Source of the DNA: Massilia sp. WG5 | GTDB taxonomy: Bacteria > Pseudomonadota > Gammaproteobacteria > Burkholderiales > Burkholderiaceae_D | NCBI RefSeq assembly: GCF_001412595.2 | Contig: NZ_CP012640.2 | Location: 2,170,001 to 2,234,000 of the forward strand | DNA: 64,000 nucleotides | Reading direction: 5' to 3' | In this document: piece by piece, positions 33,697-44,892 of the stretch | Layout of the letters: each line of letters starts with the position of its first letter | Numbering within the stretch: position 1 is the stretch's first letter | Position numbers and translations under genes: made by a program | Notes under the pieces: generated by a model | Told to the model about the DNA's origin: nothing | The model's database searches: none | The model's input: the letters and a program-made list of their open reading frames with translations, nothing else

Positions 33697-35835
33697 TTAG
33701 GCTGTGCCCACCAGGCTGGTGACGCGGATAGTCTTGGTTTCCGGGATTTCCGAATGCGCCAGTACCTTCAGCTGCGGCAGCGCGCGGCGCAGGAAGCGCG
33801 ACAGCAGCGTGCGCAGCGGCCCCGGCACCAGCAGCACCGGCGTCAAACCCATCGCTTCCTGCTGCTGGGCCGCATTGGCGGCCTGCTGGACGATGGTGTC
33901 GGCCAGGCCCGGCTCGATGCCGGTGCCGTCGCCGCCGGCGTTCAGGGCCTGGACCAGCAGGCGCTCAAGGCGGTTGTCCAGGGTCATCACCGACAGCTCG
34001 TTAGTGCCCGGGAACAGTTGCTGCACGATGGCGCGGCCGAGGGCGATACGCACCAGCGCCGTCAAGTCGTTCGGATCCTGGGTTGCGCCGCCATGTTCGG
34101 ACAGGGTCTCGATGATGGTGCGCATGTCGCGGATGTGCACGCCTTCCTGCAGCAGGTTCTGCAGCACTTTCTGCAGCGTCGACAGCGGCACGACCTTCGG
34201 CACCAGGTCCTCGACCAGCTTCGGGGCGTCCTTCGCCAGGTGGTCCAGCAGCGCCTGCACTTCCATGCGGCCCAGCAGTTCCGAGGCGTGGGTGGTGATC
34301 AGGTGGTTCAGGTGGGTCGCGATCACGGTGCCGGCGTCGACCACGGTGTAACCCATGCTCTGCGCCTCGTCCTTCAGGCCGGCGTCGATCCAGATCGCCG
34401 GCAGCCCGAAGGCCGGATCGGTGGTCACCAGGCCCGGCAGCGTGCCGCTGGCCATGCCCGGGTTGATCGCCAGGAACTGGCCGTTCATCGACTCGCCGCT
34501 GCCCACTTCCACGCCCTTGAGCGTGATGCGGTAGCTCGATGGCTTGAGCTCGAGGTTGTCGCGGATGTGCACCGGCGGCGCCAGGAAGCCGACTTCCTGG
34601 GCGAACTTCTTGCGGATGCCCTTGATGCGCTTGAGCAGTTCGCCGTTCTGGCCCTTGTCGACCAGCGGAATCAGGCGGTAGCCCACTTCCAGGCCCAGGG
34701 TGTCGACCGGCATGACGTCCTGCCAGGTCGCCTCTTCCTGCTCGGCCGGCGTGGTGGCGGCAGCCGCCGCCCCTGCGGCGCCCCCTGCCCCACCGGCCTG
34801 GCCGCCAGCGCCCGCCGCGGCCGACGAACCGGCCGGCGGCGCGTTCTTGTTGCGCTTCTCCAGCATCCAGCCGGTGCCGAACAGGGCGCTGCCCAACAGC
34901 AGGAACACCAGGTTCGGCATGCCCGGGATCAAGCCCATGCCGCCGATGATGCCGCCGGTGATGTACATGACGATCGGGCGCGAGAACAGCTGGCCGATGA
35001 CCTGCGCGCCGACGTCCTTGTCGCTGGCCACGCGCGAGACCACCATACCGGCCGCGATCGAGATCACTAGCGAAGGAATCTGCGCGACCAGGCCGTCACC
35101 GATGGCCAGCAGCGTGTAGTTCTTGATCGCGTCGCTGAAGGCCATGTCGTGCTGCAGCATGCCGACGATCAGGCCGCCGATCACGTTGATCAGGGTAACC
35201 AGGATGCCGGCCACGGCATCGCCGTGCACGTACTTCGAGGCACCGTCCATCGCGCCATAGAACTCGGCTTCCATCGCCACTTCCGAGCGGCGCGCCTTGG
35301 CTTCCTGCTCGCCGATCAGGCCGGCGTTCAGGTCGGCGTCGATCGCCATCTGCTTGCCCGGCATCGCGTCCAGGGCGAAGCGCGCGCCCACCTCGGCGAT
35401 ACGGCCGGCGCCCTTGGTCACGACCATGAAGTTGATGATGGTCAGGATGATGAACACCACTAGGCCGACGGTGTAGTTGCCGCCGATAAGGAAGTGGCCG
35501 AAGGCTTCGATGACCTTGCCGGCCGCCGCGCCGCCGGTATGGCCTTCGGTCAGCACCACGCGGGTCGAAGCCACGTTCAGCGCCAGGCGCAGCATGGTGG
35601 TGACCAGCAGCACGGCCGGGAAGGCCATGAAGTCGAGCGGCTTGACCGTGTACAGCGCGGTCAGCAGCACGATGACGGACATCGCGATGTTAAAGCTGAA
35701 GAACAGGTCGAGCGCGAATGCCGGCAGCGGCAGGATCATCATCGCCAGCAGCATGATGATCAGGATCGGCGCCGCCAGCGCGTTGCCGCGTCCCGCGATC
35801 GCCTTGGCCCAGCCCGGCAGTGTGAAACCGTTCAT
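33697..35835 (-). CDS. flhA: FlhA, flagellar export gate protein
   Basis: 712 residues. N-terminal half with eight membrane helices (LIIMLLAMMILPLPAFALDLFFSFNIAMSVIVLLTALYTVKPLDFMAFPAVLLVTTMLRLALNVASTRVVL) and the FHIPEP-type loop (GARFALDAMPGKQMAIDADLNAGLI). A Gly/Ala-rich linker (about 335-365) separates it from the C-terminal cytoplasmic domain that binds substrates and chaperones (YRLIPLVDKGQNGELLKRIKGIRKKFAQEVGFLAP). FlhA forms a nonameric ring. It follows flhB by 21 bases. Confidence 0.97.
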   Translation of the reverse strand: MNGFTLPGWAKAIAGRGNALAAPILIIMLLAMMILPLPAFALDLFFSFNIAMSVIVLLTALYTVKPLDFMAFPAVLLVTTMLRLALNVASTRVVLTEGHTGGAAAGKVIEAFGHFLIGGNYTVGLVVFIILTIINFMVVTKGAGRIAEVGARFALDAMPGKQMAIDADLNAGLIGEQEAKARRSEVAMEAEFYGAMDGASKYVHGDAVAGILVTLINVIGGLIVGMLQHDMAFSDAIKNYTLLAIGDGLVAQIPSLVISIAAGMVVSRVASDKDVGAQVIGQLFSRPIVMYITGGIIGGMGLIPGMPNLVFLLLGSALFGTGWMLEKRNKNAPPAGSSAAAGAGGQAGGAGGAAGAAAAATTPAEQEEATWQDVMPVDTLGLEVGYRLIPLVDKGQNGELLKRIKGIRKKFAQEVGFLAPPVHIRDNLELKPSSYRITLKGVEVGSGESMNGQFLAINPGMASGTLPGLVTTDPAFGLPAIWIDAGLKDEAQSMGYTVVDAGTVIATHLNHLITTHASELLGRMEVQALLDHLAKDAPKLVEDLVPKVVPLSTLQKVLQNLLQEGVHIRDMRTIIETLSEHGGATQDPNDLTALVRIALGRAIVQQLFPGTNELSVMTLDNRLERLLVQALNAGGDGTGIEPGLADTIVQQAANAAQQQEAMGLTPVLLVPGPLRTLLSRFLRRALPQLKVLAHSEIPETKTIRVTSLVGTA

Positions 35836-35856
35836 TGCTTGATTCCTCGATTACGC

Positions 35857-37014
35857 TTAATGTTTTTGCTGGGACGCCGGGTTGAACGGGTCCATTTCCG
35901 GCGGCACCGGCAGCTTGCTCGGGCGGTCCGGATAGTGGTCGCTGCTGCCCTTGGTGTAGGCGCGCAGCTGGTAGACGTAGGCCAGCACTTCGGCCACGGC
36001 CGAGTACAGCGCTTCCGGGATCTCGTCGTCGATGTCGGTGTGCTTGTACAGCGCACGGGCCAGGGCCGGCGCCTCCAGCAGCGCGACCTTGTTTTCCTTC
36101 GCGATCTCGCGGATCTTGGCCGCGACTTCGTCGGTACCCTTGGCCACCACGCGCGGCGCGCCCTTCTGGCCGTCGGCGTACTTCAGCGCCACCGCGAAGT
36201 GGGTCGGGTTGGTCACGACCACGTCGGCGGTCGGGACGTTGCTCATCATGCGCTTCTTCGCCATCTCGCGCTGCAGCTGGCGGATCTTGCCCTTGATCTG
36301 CGGGTTGCCGTCCGATTCCTTGGATTCCTGGATGACTTCCTGGCGCGTCATCTTGAGCTTGTTGGCGTAGTGCCATTTTTGGTACGGACCGTCCAGTATG
36401 GCGATGGCGCCCAGCGAGCCGACCATGACCAGGAAGGCCCTGGCGACCAGGCTGCCCAGGTGCGCCACGGCGACGCCCAGCGGCTCGACCGCCAGGCCGA
36501 TCACGGCATCCTTCTCGCTCATCACCACATACCAGGCGACGGCGCCGACCAGCAGGGTCTTCGCAACCGCCTTCAGCAATTCGATCAGCGCATTGCTCGA
36601 GACCATATTGCCCAGCCCGTTCAGCGGATTGAGCTTGGCGAAATTCGGCGTAAAGGATTTGGCGCTGAAATTCCAGCCGCCGATCAGCAGCGGCGACACC
36701 ACGGCGACCAGCATGATCGCGATCGCCAGCGGCAGGCAGGCCAGCATCACGCCGCCGATGTCGGCGGTGATGCGCTCGATCAGGACGGCCGGGTTGTAGA
36801 TCTGCTCACGGTCGAGCGACAGGCCGCGCTCCAGCGTGGTGGACAGCTTGTTGATGACGCCGCCGCCCAGCATCCACAGGCCCGCGCCCGCGGTCATCAG
36901 GACAGTGAACGTGGCGACTTCGCGCGAACGGGGAATGTCGCCGTTTTCGCGCGCCTGTCTCAAGCGTTTGGGTGACGCTGGTTCTGTCTTTTCTGCGTTG
37001 CTGCTTTCTGCCAT
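35857..37014 (-). CDS. flhB: FlhB, export substrate-specificity switch protein
   Basis: 385 residues. Four membrane helices in the first 210 residues, N-terminal KTEPASPKRLRQARENGDIPRSREV, and the C-terminal cytoplasmic domain with the self-cleavage site NPTH at 269-272 (VTNPTHFAVALKY), at the same residue numbers as in Salmonella. Cleavage switches export from hook to filament substrates. First gene of the flhB-flhA pair; the 113 bases between its start and rfbC hold the promoter region, where I could not pick out a site. Confidence 0.97.
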   Translation of the reverse strand: MAESSNAEKTEPASPKRLRQARENGDIPRSREVATFTVLMTAGAGLWMLGGGVINKLSTTLERGLSLDREQIYNPAVLIERITADIGGVMLACLPLAIAIMLVAVVSPLLIGGWNFSAKSFTPNFAKLNPLNGLGNMVSSNALIELLKAVAKTLLVGAVAWYVVMSEKDAVIGLAVEPLGVAVAHLGSLVARAFLVMVGSLGAIAILDGPYQKWHYANKLKMTRQEVIQESKESDGNPQIKGKIRQLQREMAKKRMMSNVPTADVVVTNPTHFAVALKYADGQKGAPRVVAKGTDEVAAKIREIAKENKVALLEAPALARALYKHTDIDDEIPEALYSAVAEVLAYVYQLRAYTKGSSDHYPDRPSKLPVPPEMDPFNPASQQKH

Positions 37015-37127
37015 TTCCTGCCCCTGTTGCGCCGGCTGCGCTACCTACTTTTGCTCAGGGTAGGATTATTCCAGATGTTGCCGTGAAGCTATATACCAAA
37101 CAGGAGGGGAAATCAGGGTCTTTTCCC

Positions 37128-37679
37128 TCAGTCGAACAGCTCAACCGCCCCCAGCCCAGCAGCAGCAACATCCTTTACCGCCAGCCGCGGCTCCCCCTCC
37201 ACCGGCCATTCGATACCGATCGACGGATCCTTCCACAACAAGCTCCGTTCATGCTCCGGATACCAGTAATCGGTCGTCTTGTAGAGGACTTCCGCCGTGT
37301 CGCTCAGGGTCAGGAAGCCATGGGCAAAGCCAGGTGGAACCCATAGTTGCCTGCGGTTGTCCGCGCTGAGCAGCGCACCGACCCAGCGCCCGAAAGTGGG
37401 CGAGGATTTGCGCAGGTCGACGGCGACGTCGAACACGCTGCCCTGCACCGCCCGCAACAGCTTTCCCTGGGGATGCTGGATCTGGTAATGCAGGCCGCGC
37501 AACACACCCTTCGCCGACATGCTGTGGTTATCCTGGACGAACTCGACCTGCAATCCGGTCGCTTCCTGGAAGTCGCGCGCGTTATAGCTTTCGAAGAAGT
37601 AGCCGCGCTCGTCGCCGAAGACCTTGGGCTCCAGCAGCAGCACATCGGGGATCGCGGTGGGTGTGACGGTAAAAGGCAT
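37128..37679 (-). CDS. rfbC: RfbC/RmlC, dTDP-4-dehydrorhamnose 3,5-epimerase
   Basis: 183 residues, standard length cupin. Motifs: DERGYFFESYNARDF, the catalytic His region HSMSAKGVLRGLHYQ, QGSVFDVAVDLRKSSPTFG and PPGFAHGFLTLSD. Third step in dTDP-L-rhamnose synthesis. Last gene of the operon rfbB-rfbD-rfbA-rfbC, 3 bases after rfbA. Confidence 0.96.
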   Translation of the reverse strand: MPFTVTPTAIPDVLLLEPKVFGDERGYFFESYNARDFQEATGLQVEFVQDNHSMSAKGVLRGLHYQIQHPQGKLLRAVQGSVFDVAVDLRKSSPTFGRWVGALLSADNRRQLWVPPGFAHGFLTLSDTAEVLYKTTDYWYPEHERSLLWKDPSIGIEWPVEGEPRLAVKDVAAAGLGAVELFD

Positions 37680-37682
37680 GTG

Positions 37683-38567
37683 TCAGGAGGATTTCAATAA
37701 CTTCAGCAGGTAGTCGCCGTAGCTGTTCTGTGCCAGGGGCGCGGCCAGCTTTTCGAGCTCGGCGCCGCTGATCCAGCCCTGGCGATACGCGATCTCCTCC
37801 GGACAGGAGACCTGCAGGCCCTGGCGCTTCTGCAGCGTGGCGATGAAACTGGCCGCTTCGAGCAGGCTGTCGTGGGTGCCGGTATCGAGCCAGGCCAGGC
37901 CGCGCCCCATGATCTCGACGTTCAGCTTGCCCTGGTCGAGATAGGCCTGGATGACGTCCGTGATCTCCAGTTCGCCGCGCGCGGACGGCTTGATGTCGGC
38001 GGCGATACTACACACATCCTTGTCGCAGAAATACAGCCCGGTCAGCGCATAGTTCGACTTCGGCGCCGTCGGTTTTTCCACGATGCCGACCACGCGCCGC
38101 CCGGCGTCGAATTCGACCACGCCGTAGCGTTCCGGGTCGTGCACGTGGTACGCAAATACCGTGGCGCCGTCGATGCGCGCGTTGGCGCGCTTCAGGTGGC
38201 TCGCCAGCTCGTGGCCATAGAAGATGTTATCCCCCAGGACGAGCGCGGACGGGTCGTTGCCGATGAAGTCGCGGCCGATGATGAAAGCCTGCGCCAGGCC
38301 GTCCGGCGAAGGCTGGACCGCGTACTGGATGTTCATGCCCCACTGGCTGCCGTCGCCGAGCAGCTCGTAGAAGCGCCCGGCGTCGTGCGGGGTGCTGATC
38401 AGGAGGACGTTGCGGATGCCGCTCAGCATCAGCGTGCTGAGCGGGTAGTAGACCATCGGCTTGTCGTAGACCGGCATCAGCTGCTTGCTGACGGCCTGGG
38501 TTACCGGATACAGACGCGTGCCGGAGCCGCCCGCCAGAATAATGCCTTTGCGTTGGGGATCAAACAT
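37683..38567 (-). CDS. rfbA: RfbA/RmlA, glucose-1-phosphate thymidylyltransferase
   Basis: 294 residues. Nucleotidyltransferase motif [37 protein letters not shown] at 7-43, GDNIFYG and [20 protein letters not shown]. Makes dTDP-glucose from glucose-1-phosphate and dTTP, the first step of dTDP-rhamnose synthesis. Overlaps the end of rfbD by 8 bases. Confidence 0.97.
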   Translation of the reverse strand: MFDPQRKGIILAGGSGTRLYPVTQAVSKQLMPVYDKPMVYYPLSTLMLSGIRNVLLISTPHDAGRFYELLGDGSQWGMNIQYAVQPSPDGLAQAFIIGRDFIGNDPSALVLGDNIFYGHELASHLKRANARIDGATVFAYHVHDPERYGVVEFDAGRRVVGIVEKPTAPKSNYALTGLYFCDKDVCSIAADIKPSARGELEITDVIQAYLDQGKLNVEIMGRGLAWLDTGTHDSLLEAASFIATLQKRQGLQVSCPEEIAYRQGWISGAELEKLAAPLAQNSYGDYLLKLLKSS

Positions 38568-39465
38568 CGTTTTCCCTTGGAAGAATGTGCCGCAGCACCT
38601 GGCGTACCCCTTCCTGCCAGGGCGGCAGTCGCAGGCCGAAGGTGCGGCGGAACAGGCTGGTGTCGAGCCGCGAATTGGACGGGCGTTTTGCCGCGGTCGG
38701 GTAGGCCGCCGTCTTCACCGGCAGCACGTCCCCGGGACCGGCCCGCAAGAGGCTGCCCGCATCGCGCGCGCTACCGAGCACGAAGCGGGCGTAATCGCAC
38801 CAGCTGGTCTCGCCTGTGGCCGCGACATGGTAGGTCCCATAAGGGAAGCCGTCCTTGCCTTCACGCGTGTATTGCCGGACCAGGTGGGCCGTCAGGTCGG
38901 CCAGCAAGGCGGCGGAGGTCGGGGCGCCGAACTGGTCGTCGACGACGGTCAGGTGGTCGCGTTCGGCCGCCAGGCGCAGCATGGTCTTCGCAAAATTGCC
39001 GCCGTGCGTACCCACCACCCAACTGGTGCGCAAGATCAGGTGGCGCGGGCAAGCCTGGGCCAGCGCGCGTTCACCGGCCAGCTTGCTGCTGCCGTACACG
39101 CTTTGCGGCGCGGCTGGATCCGCTTCCGTATAGGGCGCCTGCCCGGCGCCGTCGAACACGTAGTCGGTCGAGTAATGGACGACCAGCGCACCGAGGCGCG
39201 CGGCCTCCTCGCCCAGGATGCCGGGCACGCGGGCGTTGATCGCAAACGCCGCATCGCGCTCGGCTTCCGCCTTGTCGACGGCGGTGTAGGCGGCCGGGTT
39301 GACGATGAGCTCAGGCGCAATGCGGCGCACCAGCGCGCGTAGTGCCTCGGCATCGCCCAGGTCGCAGTCCGCGCGGCCGATCGCGGCGACCTCGCCGAGC
39401 GGCGCCAGCGCGCGCACCAGCTCGAAGCCGAGCTGTCCGTCCTTGCCCGTCAACAGGATCTTCAT
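38560..39465 (-). CDS. rfbD: RfbD/RmlD, dTDP-4-dehydrorhamnose reductase
   Basis: 301 residues, short-chain dehydrogenase fold. N-terminal [31 protein letters not shown] motif ([15 protein letters not shown]), catalytic YSTDYVFDG and YGSSKLAGE. Last step producing dTDP-L-rhamnose. Overlaps rfbB by 4 bases and rfbA by 8, consistent with a tightly coupled operon. Confidence 0.97.
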   Translation of the reverse strand: MKILLTGKDGQLGFELVRALAPLGEVAAIGRADCDLGDAEALRALVRRIAPELIVNPAAYTAVDKAEAERDAAFAINARVPGILGEEAARLGALVVHYSTDYVFDGAGQAPYTEADPAAPQSVYGSSKLAGERALAQACPRHLILRTSWVVGTHGGNFAKTMLRLAAERDHLTVVDDQFGAPTSAALLADLTAHLVRQYTREGKDGFPYGTYHVAATGETSWCDYARFVLGSARDAGSLLRAGPGDVLPVKTAAYPTAAKRPSNSRLDTSLFRRTFGLRLPPWQEGVRQVLRHILPRENDV

Positions 39466-40535
39466 GTATCCCCGCCTTGCGTCCCATACTGCCTGCCGAC
39501 CCAGTCGCGATAGGCGCCGCTGGTCACCTTGTTCACCCAGTCCTGGTTGTCGAGATACCAGCGCACCGTCTTGCGGATGCCGGTCTCGAAGGTCTCGGCC
39601 GGCTTCCAGCCCAGCTCGCGCTCCAGCTTGCCGGCGTCGATCGCGTAGCGGCGGTCGTGCCCCGGGCGGTCGGCAACGAAGGCAATCTGCTCGCGGTAGG
39701 ACCGGGCATCGGGGCGCGGCTTTAGCTCATCGAGAATATCGCAGAGCGTTGTGACGACCTCGAGGTTGGCCTTTTCGTTCCAGCCTCCCACGTTGTACAC
39801 CTCGCCGACCTGCCCTGCCTCGAGCACGCGGCGGATCGCCGCACAGTGATCCTTCACGTACAGCCAGTCGCGCCGCTGCTGGCCGTCGCCATAGATCGGC
39901 AGCGGCTTGCCGGCCAGCGCATTGTGGATGCACAGCGGGATCAGTTTTTCCGGGAAGTGATAGGGGCCGTAATTGTTCGAGCAGTTCGTGGTCAGCACCG
40001 GCAAACCATAGGTGTGGCGCCAGGCGCGCACCAGATGATCGCCGGCCGCCTTGCTGGCCGAGTACGGGCTGTTCGGCTCGTAGCGGCTGGTTTCGCGGAA
40101 GGCCGGGGCGTCCTTGCCTAGCGAGCCGTAGACTTCATCGGTCGATACGTGCAGGAAGCGGAACGCCGCCTGCCCCGCCGGCGTCAGGCCGCTCCAGTAC
40201 GCGCGCACCGCTTCGAGCAGGCGGAAGGTGCCGACGATATTCGTCTGGATGAAGTCTTCGGGGCCGTGGATGCTGCGGTCGACGTGGCTCTCGGCCGCGA
40301 AGTTGATGAGCGCGCGCGGGCGGTGCTCGTCCAGCAGGCGGGCCAGCAGCGCGGCGTCGCCGATATCGCCCTGCACGAAGATGTGCCGCGGGTCGCCGCG
40401 CAGGCCGGCGAGGTTCTCGAGGTTGCCGGCATAGGTCAGCTTGTCCAGGTTGAGCACGGGCTCGCTGGAACCGGCAAGCCAGTCCAGCACAAAGTTACTG
40501 CCGATGAAGCCGGCGCCGCCGGTGGTCAGGATCAT
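39462..40535 (-). CDS. rfbB: RfbB/RmlB, dTDP-glucose 4,6-dehydratase
   Basis: 357 residues, extended [23 protein letters not shown] for NAD binding, [28 protein letters not shown], and catalytic [15 protein letters not shown]. Converts dTDP-glucose to the 4-keto-6-deoxy intermediate. First gene of the rfb operon. The rhamnose it makes likely feeds O-antigen or exopolysaccharide, perhaps with the WecA-like transferase 5.8 kb away (inference). Confidence 0.97.
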   Translation of the reverse strand: MILTTGGAGFIGSNFVLDWLAGSSEPVLNLDKLTYAGNLENLAGLRGDPRHIFVQGDIGDAALLARLLDEHRPRALINFAAESHVDRSIHGPEDFIQTNIVGTFRLLEAVRAYWSGLTPAGQAAFRFLHVSTDEVYGSLGKDAPAFRETSRYEPNSPYSASKAAGDHLVRAWRHTYGLPVLTTNCSNNYGPYHFPEKLIPLCIHNALAGKPLPIYGDGQQRRDWLYVKDHCAAIRRVLEAGQVGEVYNVGGWNEKANLEVVTTLCDILDELKPRPDARSYREQIAFVADRPGHDRRYAIDAGKLERELGWKPAETFETGIRKTVRWYLDNQDWVNKVTSGAYRDWVGRQYGTQGGDT

Positions 40536-40630
40536 GGATGGAGGTTCCTCGCTCTGTCAGCCAGTATTGTACGTGGCGGAAGATGGCAAAGCGCAAAGCA
40601 TCTGGACCTTGTCTGTGGGATAGATATGAG

Positions 40631-41803
40631 ATGACGAAAATAAAATCCCTTGTCTCTCCTGTCGGCCTGGCGTTTTGCCTGGCGACCGGCGCCTTGCCAT
40701 TCCCGGCGCATGGCGCGGCCGGCACAGCCTCGCCCGACCTGCTGGCCGCCCAGCGCGACGCCGAAGCCCGCGCCGCCATCGCCGAAGCCGAACGCGCCGA
40801 ACTCCTGGCCCGCCTGCCGCCCTCCTCCATCAAGCCGCTCCAGGGCAGCATCGACACCCGGCAGTTCGGTGCGGCGGGCCTGGTCAAGGCCTTCGATCTG
40901 GCGCGCGAGCTGGCCGTCGAGGTCTGCGCCGCCCTCCCGCCTGAGCGCAAGACCGCCATCTACGAGCCGGCCGCCACCCAGGGCGTGCTGGCCGCGCGCC
41001 AGGTGCTGGACGCCATCGAACGGCTGAAGGACGACCTGGTCAAGCAGAACAAGGAGCTGCAGCAGGTCATCGAGGCGCATACGCCGCAGGGCAGCGCCGC
41101 CGCCATCGGCCTGGCCGTGCTGACGGCGGTGCCGGCGACGCTGAAGGCCGGCGCCGACCTGTCCGCGCTGTTCAAGACCGACGTCTCGGTGCAGGGCATC
41201 GGCTACGGCGACGGCGCCAGGAGCCTGTTCGCGACCTCGCTGGCGCAGCGCTGCCCGGACAGGCTGGCGGGGCTCGGCGCCGGCTACCTGGGCGAGCTGG
41301 ACGGCAAGCAGGTCGCGTCCCTGCTCGCGCGCGTGCGTGCGCTCGCGGCGCAGCGCGGCGAGCTGGCGCAGCGGGTGGCGGCCCTCGACAGGCTGGCCGA
41401 TGCCGCCAAGGGCGAGGAGAAGCGCGGCCTGGCGGCGCTGGTGGCGGGCGCCGGCGCGCTGCTGAAGACCGTCGACACCTTCATCGATTCGCTGAAGGCC
41501 GGCGAGACCGGAGACCGCAGCCCGCTGTTCAACGCGGCGCGCTACCTGGGCTATGCGGCGCGCACCGAGGGGATGCTGGTGCTGGACTTCGACCTGCGGC
41601 TGGAGGGGATGACGATCGTGAAGGATGCCTTGTTCACGGGGCAGAAGCTGCGCCTGTCGGGGGTGGCCTTCCTCTGGTACCGGCTGCACGAGCCGGACGG
41701 CACCTTGCGGCGCGCGGATGCGCTGCGCAGAGTGACGAAGCCGGTGGAGGTGGATTTAAGAGGGGATCAGGCAGAACCGGCGTTTTTTGGCGGCGGTAAG
41801 TGA
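40631..41803 (+). CDS. Orphan secreted protein, 390 residues
   Basis: Signal peptide at 1-29 (MTKIKSLVSPVGLAFCLATG, cleavage near AHGAAG). The mature part is mostly helical and Ala/Leu/Glu/Arg-rich: a likely coiled coil at about 38-70 (AAQRDAEARAAIAEAERAELLARL), further helices, a Gly/Ala-rich middle (AAAIGLAVLTAVPATLKAGADLSALF) and a more beta-like end (MLVLDFDLRLEGMTIVKDALFTGQKLRLSGVAFLWY). I recognise no enzyme motif or family. It diverges from rfbB and ends in a hairpin terminator shared with the next, convergent gene. Confidence 0.75.
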   Translation: MTKIKSLVSPVGLAFCLATGALPFPAHGAAGTASPDLLAAQRDAEARAAIAEAERAELLARLPPSSIKPLQGSIDTRQFGAAGLVKAFDLARELAVEVCAALPPERKTAIYEPAATQGVLAARQVLDAIERLKDDLVKQNKELQQVIEAHTPQGSAAAIGLAVLTAVPATLKAGADLSALFKTDVSVQGIGYGDGARSLFATSLAQRCPDRLAGLGAGYLGELDGKQVASLLARVRALAAQRGELAQRVAALDRLADAAKGEEKRGLAALVAGAGALLKTVDTFIDSLKAGETGDRSPLFNAARYLGYAARTEGMLVLDFDLRLEGMTIVKDALFTGQKLRLSGVAFLWYRLHEPDGTLRRADALRRVTKPVEVDLRGDQAEPAFFGGGK

Positions 41804-41830
41804 ACTTGGAGGGATTAGTGCCACCAGCAC

Positions 41831-41879
41831 TAATCCCGCCTGCGCGGGGAGTCGTTTCCGGCAATGCCGGGAACGACGA

Positions 41880-41887
<8 letters not shown>
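41831..41887 (+). terminator. Dispersed palindrome plus 12-base hairpin followed by T-run
   Basis: Two stem-loops in a row: TCCCGC-CTGC-GCGGGG (41834-41849, same family as the other dispersed palindromes) and GTCGTTTCCGGC / GCCGGGAACGAC with an AAT loop (41851-41877, one G-T pair), then GACTATTTTT. It stands between convergent genes and runs into the stop codon of the hydrolase at 41880, so it can end transcription of the plus-strand gene. Confidence 0.65.
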
Positions 41888-42866
<979 letters not shown>

Positions 42867-42898
42867 GTCGGCGCAAAGTGTGTTTGGCCGACATTGTA

Positions 42899-43963
42899 TT
42901 AGAAGGTACCCAGCAGTCCTACTCCCAGCACGTTCTGGTAATAGTTGTAGTCGATCAGGCTCTGCCCGTAGCCGGAAAAGTATTGCATGTAGCCCTTGAA
43001 GTGGCCCGCCAGCGGGAAGGCCCAGCTGAGCTGGACGGCGCCGCGCCCGGTCGAGAAGTTCCGGCGCAGCAGGGCCGAGTAGTCGTGGCCGTTGCTGCGG
43101 TAGGTGACATTCAGGTCGCCGCGGCCCATGTAGTCGACGATGTCCGGATTATCGTCGTCGCTGGCTGTCTCGTTGACGCGCTTCCATACCCGGCCGACCA
43201 TCGTGAAGCCGGCGCGCTCGAGGCCAAGCTGGGCATAGACCCGGTTCCAGCTGCGCGACAAGGTCGAGGTCTGACCGTTCGACTGGTGCACCATGCCCAG
43301 GTTGAGGAAGCTCGCGTGCACCCCCAGCAGGTTGAAATTCAGCGGGGTGACCAGCATCAGCTCGGGCTGGTAATTGGTCTCGCGGAAGGGACTGGACGCC
43401 TGGCGGTTGCCGGCCTGCCAGAAGCTGTTCTGGGTGTAGCCGAACCAGAGGTCGACCGGCTTGCTCGCGATGCCCTCGGCCACCTTGGTCTTGAAACTCA
43501 GCTGGTACACCAGTTCGTTGTGCGACAGGTCGGTGTTGAAATCCGCCAGCTTGCGGAAAGGCCGGTAAGGCTCGTCGTTCGGGTGCGCGGTGCGCGTGAC
43601 CATCAGGTAGTTGGCATGGTGCGGGCGAAAATTGAAGATGCCGCGGCGGTGCTGCTGGTCCAGCTCCCAGTGATCGGCCAGGCTGAAGCCGCGGCTCTTC
43701 TCGGGCGACAGGTCGAGCGATGCTTCGACCTCGCGATCGACCGACGCCGCCGACGTGGAGGCGGAAGCGGAGGCGGATGCAACCGAGGCGGCCCGGGCCG
43801 GCGACTGGTCGGCGCCGGCCAGGCGGTCGTAGCAGGCCAGGCGCAGCGCGCCGTCGGGAATCCGCGCGCAACCGGACAGGTCGGGAGCGCCCTGCTGAGC
43901 CAGGGCCGGAATGACTACGAAGAAAGGTAAAAGGGGAAGGAATCGGCGTGGGTTCGTGGGCAT
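42899..43963 (-). CDS. pldA: Outer membrane phospholipase A1
   Basis: 354 residues: signal peptide (about 1-23), a periplasmic Ser/Ala-rich segment (55-75), then a 12-strand barrel domain ending in Phe. The catalytic triad is visible: His226 and Ser228 in HQSNGQ and Asn240 in SRSWNRVY, with the same 2- and 12-residue spacing as His142, Ser144 and Asn156 of the E. coli enzyme. It removes mislocalised phospholipids from the outer leaflet. Gene lies between the FAH hydrolase and the pseudouridine synthase. Confidence 0.94.
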   Translation of the reverse strand: MPTNPRRFLPLLPFFVVIPALAQQGAPDLSGCARIPDGALRLACYDRLAGADQSPARAASVASASASASTSAASVDREVEASLDLSPEKSRGFSLADHWELDQQHRRGIFNFRPHHANYLMVTRTAHPNDEPYRPFRKLADFNTDLSHNELVYQLSFKTKVAEGIASKPVDLWFGYTQNSFWQAGNRQASSPFRETNYQPELMLVTPLNFNLLGVHASFLNLGMVHQSNGQTSTLSRSWNRVYAQLGLERAGFTMVGRVWKRVNETASDDDNPDIVDYMGRGDLNVTYRSNGHDYSALLRRNFSTGRGAVQLSWAFPLAGHFKGYMQYFSGYGQSLIDYNYYQNVLGVGLLGTF

Positions 43964-44030
43964 TTGTTCTTATCTTGTAAAGTACGATAAGAAGTGTCGC
44001 GGAAAAACCTCTTCCACGTCGCACGGCAGT

Positions 44031-44744
44031 TTAGGGAACCAGCAAATCCAGCTGTGCCTGCTCCAGGAAACACCACTCCCCTTCCTTCAGCCCGAGCGCA
44101 TCGAGCGTCAGGCCGCCGATCTGCGAACGGTGCAGCGCCACGCAGTGGTTGCCGGCGGCCGCCAGCATGCGCTTGACCTGGTGGTACTTGCCCTGCTCCA
44201 GCACGATCTCGAGCTGGTGCTCGCCGCGCTGGACGCAGGTCAGGGCCGCCAGCGGGGCCGGCTCGTCGTGCAGCTGGACGCCGGCCAGCAACTGGTCGAC
44301 CAGGGCCTGGGTAACCGGCTCCTGGGTGGTGGCCTGGTAGACCTTCGGCACGTGGCGCTTGGGCGAGGACTGGGCGTGGATGAAGGGGCCGTCGTCCGAC
44401 ATCAGCAGCAGCCCGGTGGTGTCGTGGTCGAGGCGGCCGACCGGCTGCACTTCGCGCCAGGTAAATTGCTCAGGCAGCAGGGTCAGCACGCCCGGATGGT
44501 GGCTGGGCTTGCGCGAGCATTCGAAATTGGCCGGCTTGTACAGGGCGAGATAGACGCGCTCGCGGTAGACCCATTCTTCGTCGAAGACGGTCAATACGAG
44601 GCCGTCGGTCTCGACCGCCGTCTTGTAGCTGTTCTGGACTTCGCCGCCGATCGCGACGTCGCCGTCCTCGATCAGGGCACGGCAGTATTTGCGCGTGCCA
44701 AAGCCTTGCGATTGCAGCACGCGGTCAAGGGAAAGTTTGCTCAT
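44031..44744 (-). CDS. rsuA: RsuA-family 16S rRNA pseudouridine synthase
   Basis: 237 residues from ATG 44744. N-terminal S4 RNA-binding domain (LDRVLQSQGFGTRKYCRALIEDGDVAIGG), then the pseudouridine synthase domain with the catalytic Asp106 in PVGRLDHDTTGLLL and the C-terminal LEIVLEQGKYHQVKRMLAAAGNHCVALHRSQIGG. By family, it modifies U516 of 16S rRNA; RluE/RluF-type targets cannot be excluded by eye. Confidence 0.9.
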   Translation of the reverse strand: MSKLSLDRVLQSQGFGTRKYCRALIEDGDVAIGGEVQNSYKTAVETDGLVLTVFDEEWVYRERVYLALYKPANFECSRKPSHHPGVLTLLPEQFTWREVQPVGRLDHDTTGLLLMSDDGPFIHAQSSPKRHVPKVYQATTQEPVTQALVDQLLAGVQLHDEPAPLAALTCVQRGEHQLEIVLEQGKYHQVKRMLAAAGNHCVALHRSQIGGLTLDALGLKEGEWCFLEQAQLDLLVP

Positions 44745-44892
44745 GGGGCGGGACTTTAACAGAACCCATGTATATGGCAAAGCTCAGCTGGTTCGACGTT
44801 TTGAATCCACACCAAGAGCACGTTTGATGCAAGTCAAGCGTACACAGGGTTCTGTTGTTAGACTGAAACCTCGTTAGGAATCGGCCTACACA

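Noticed and set aside
44779..44815. tRNA-like boxes (AGCTCAGCTGG and TTTTGAATCC) upstream of the 78-residue gene
   Set aside because: Boxes are too close together and no acceptor or anticodon stem can be formed.
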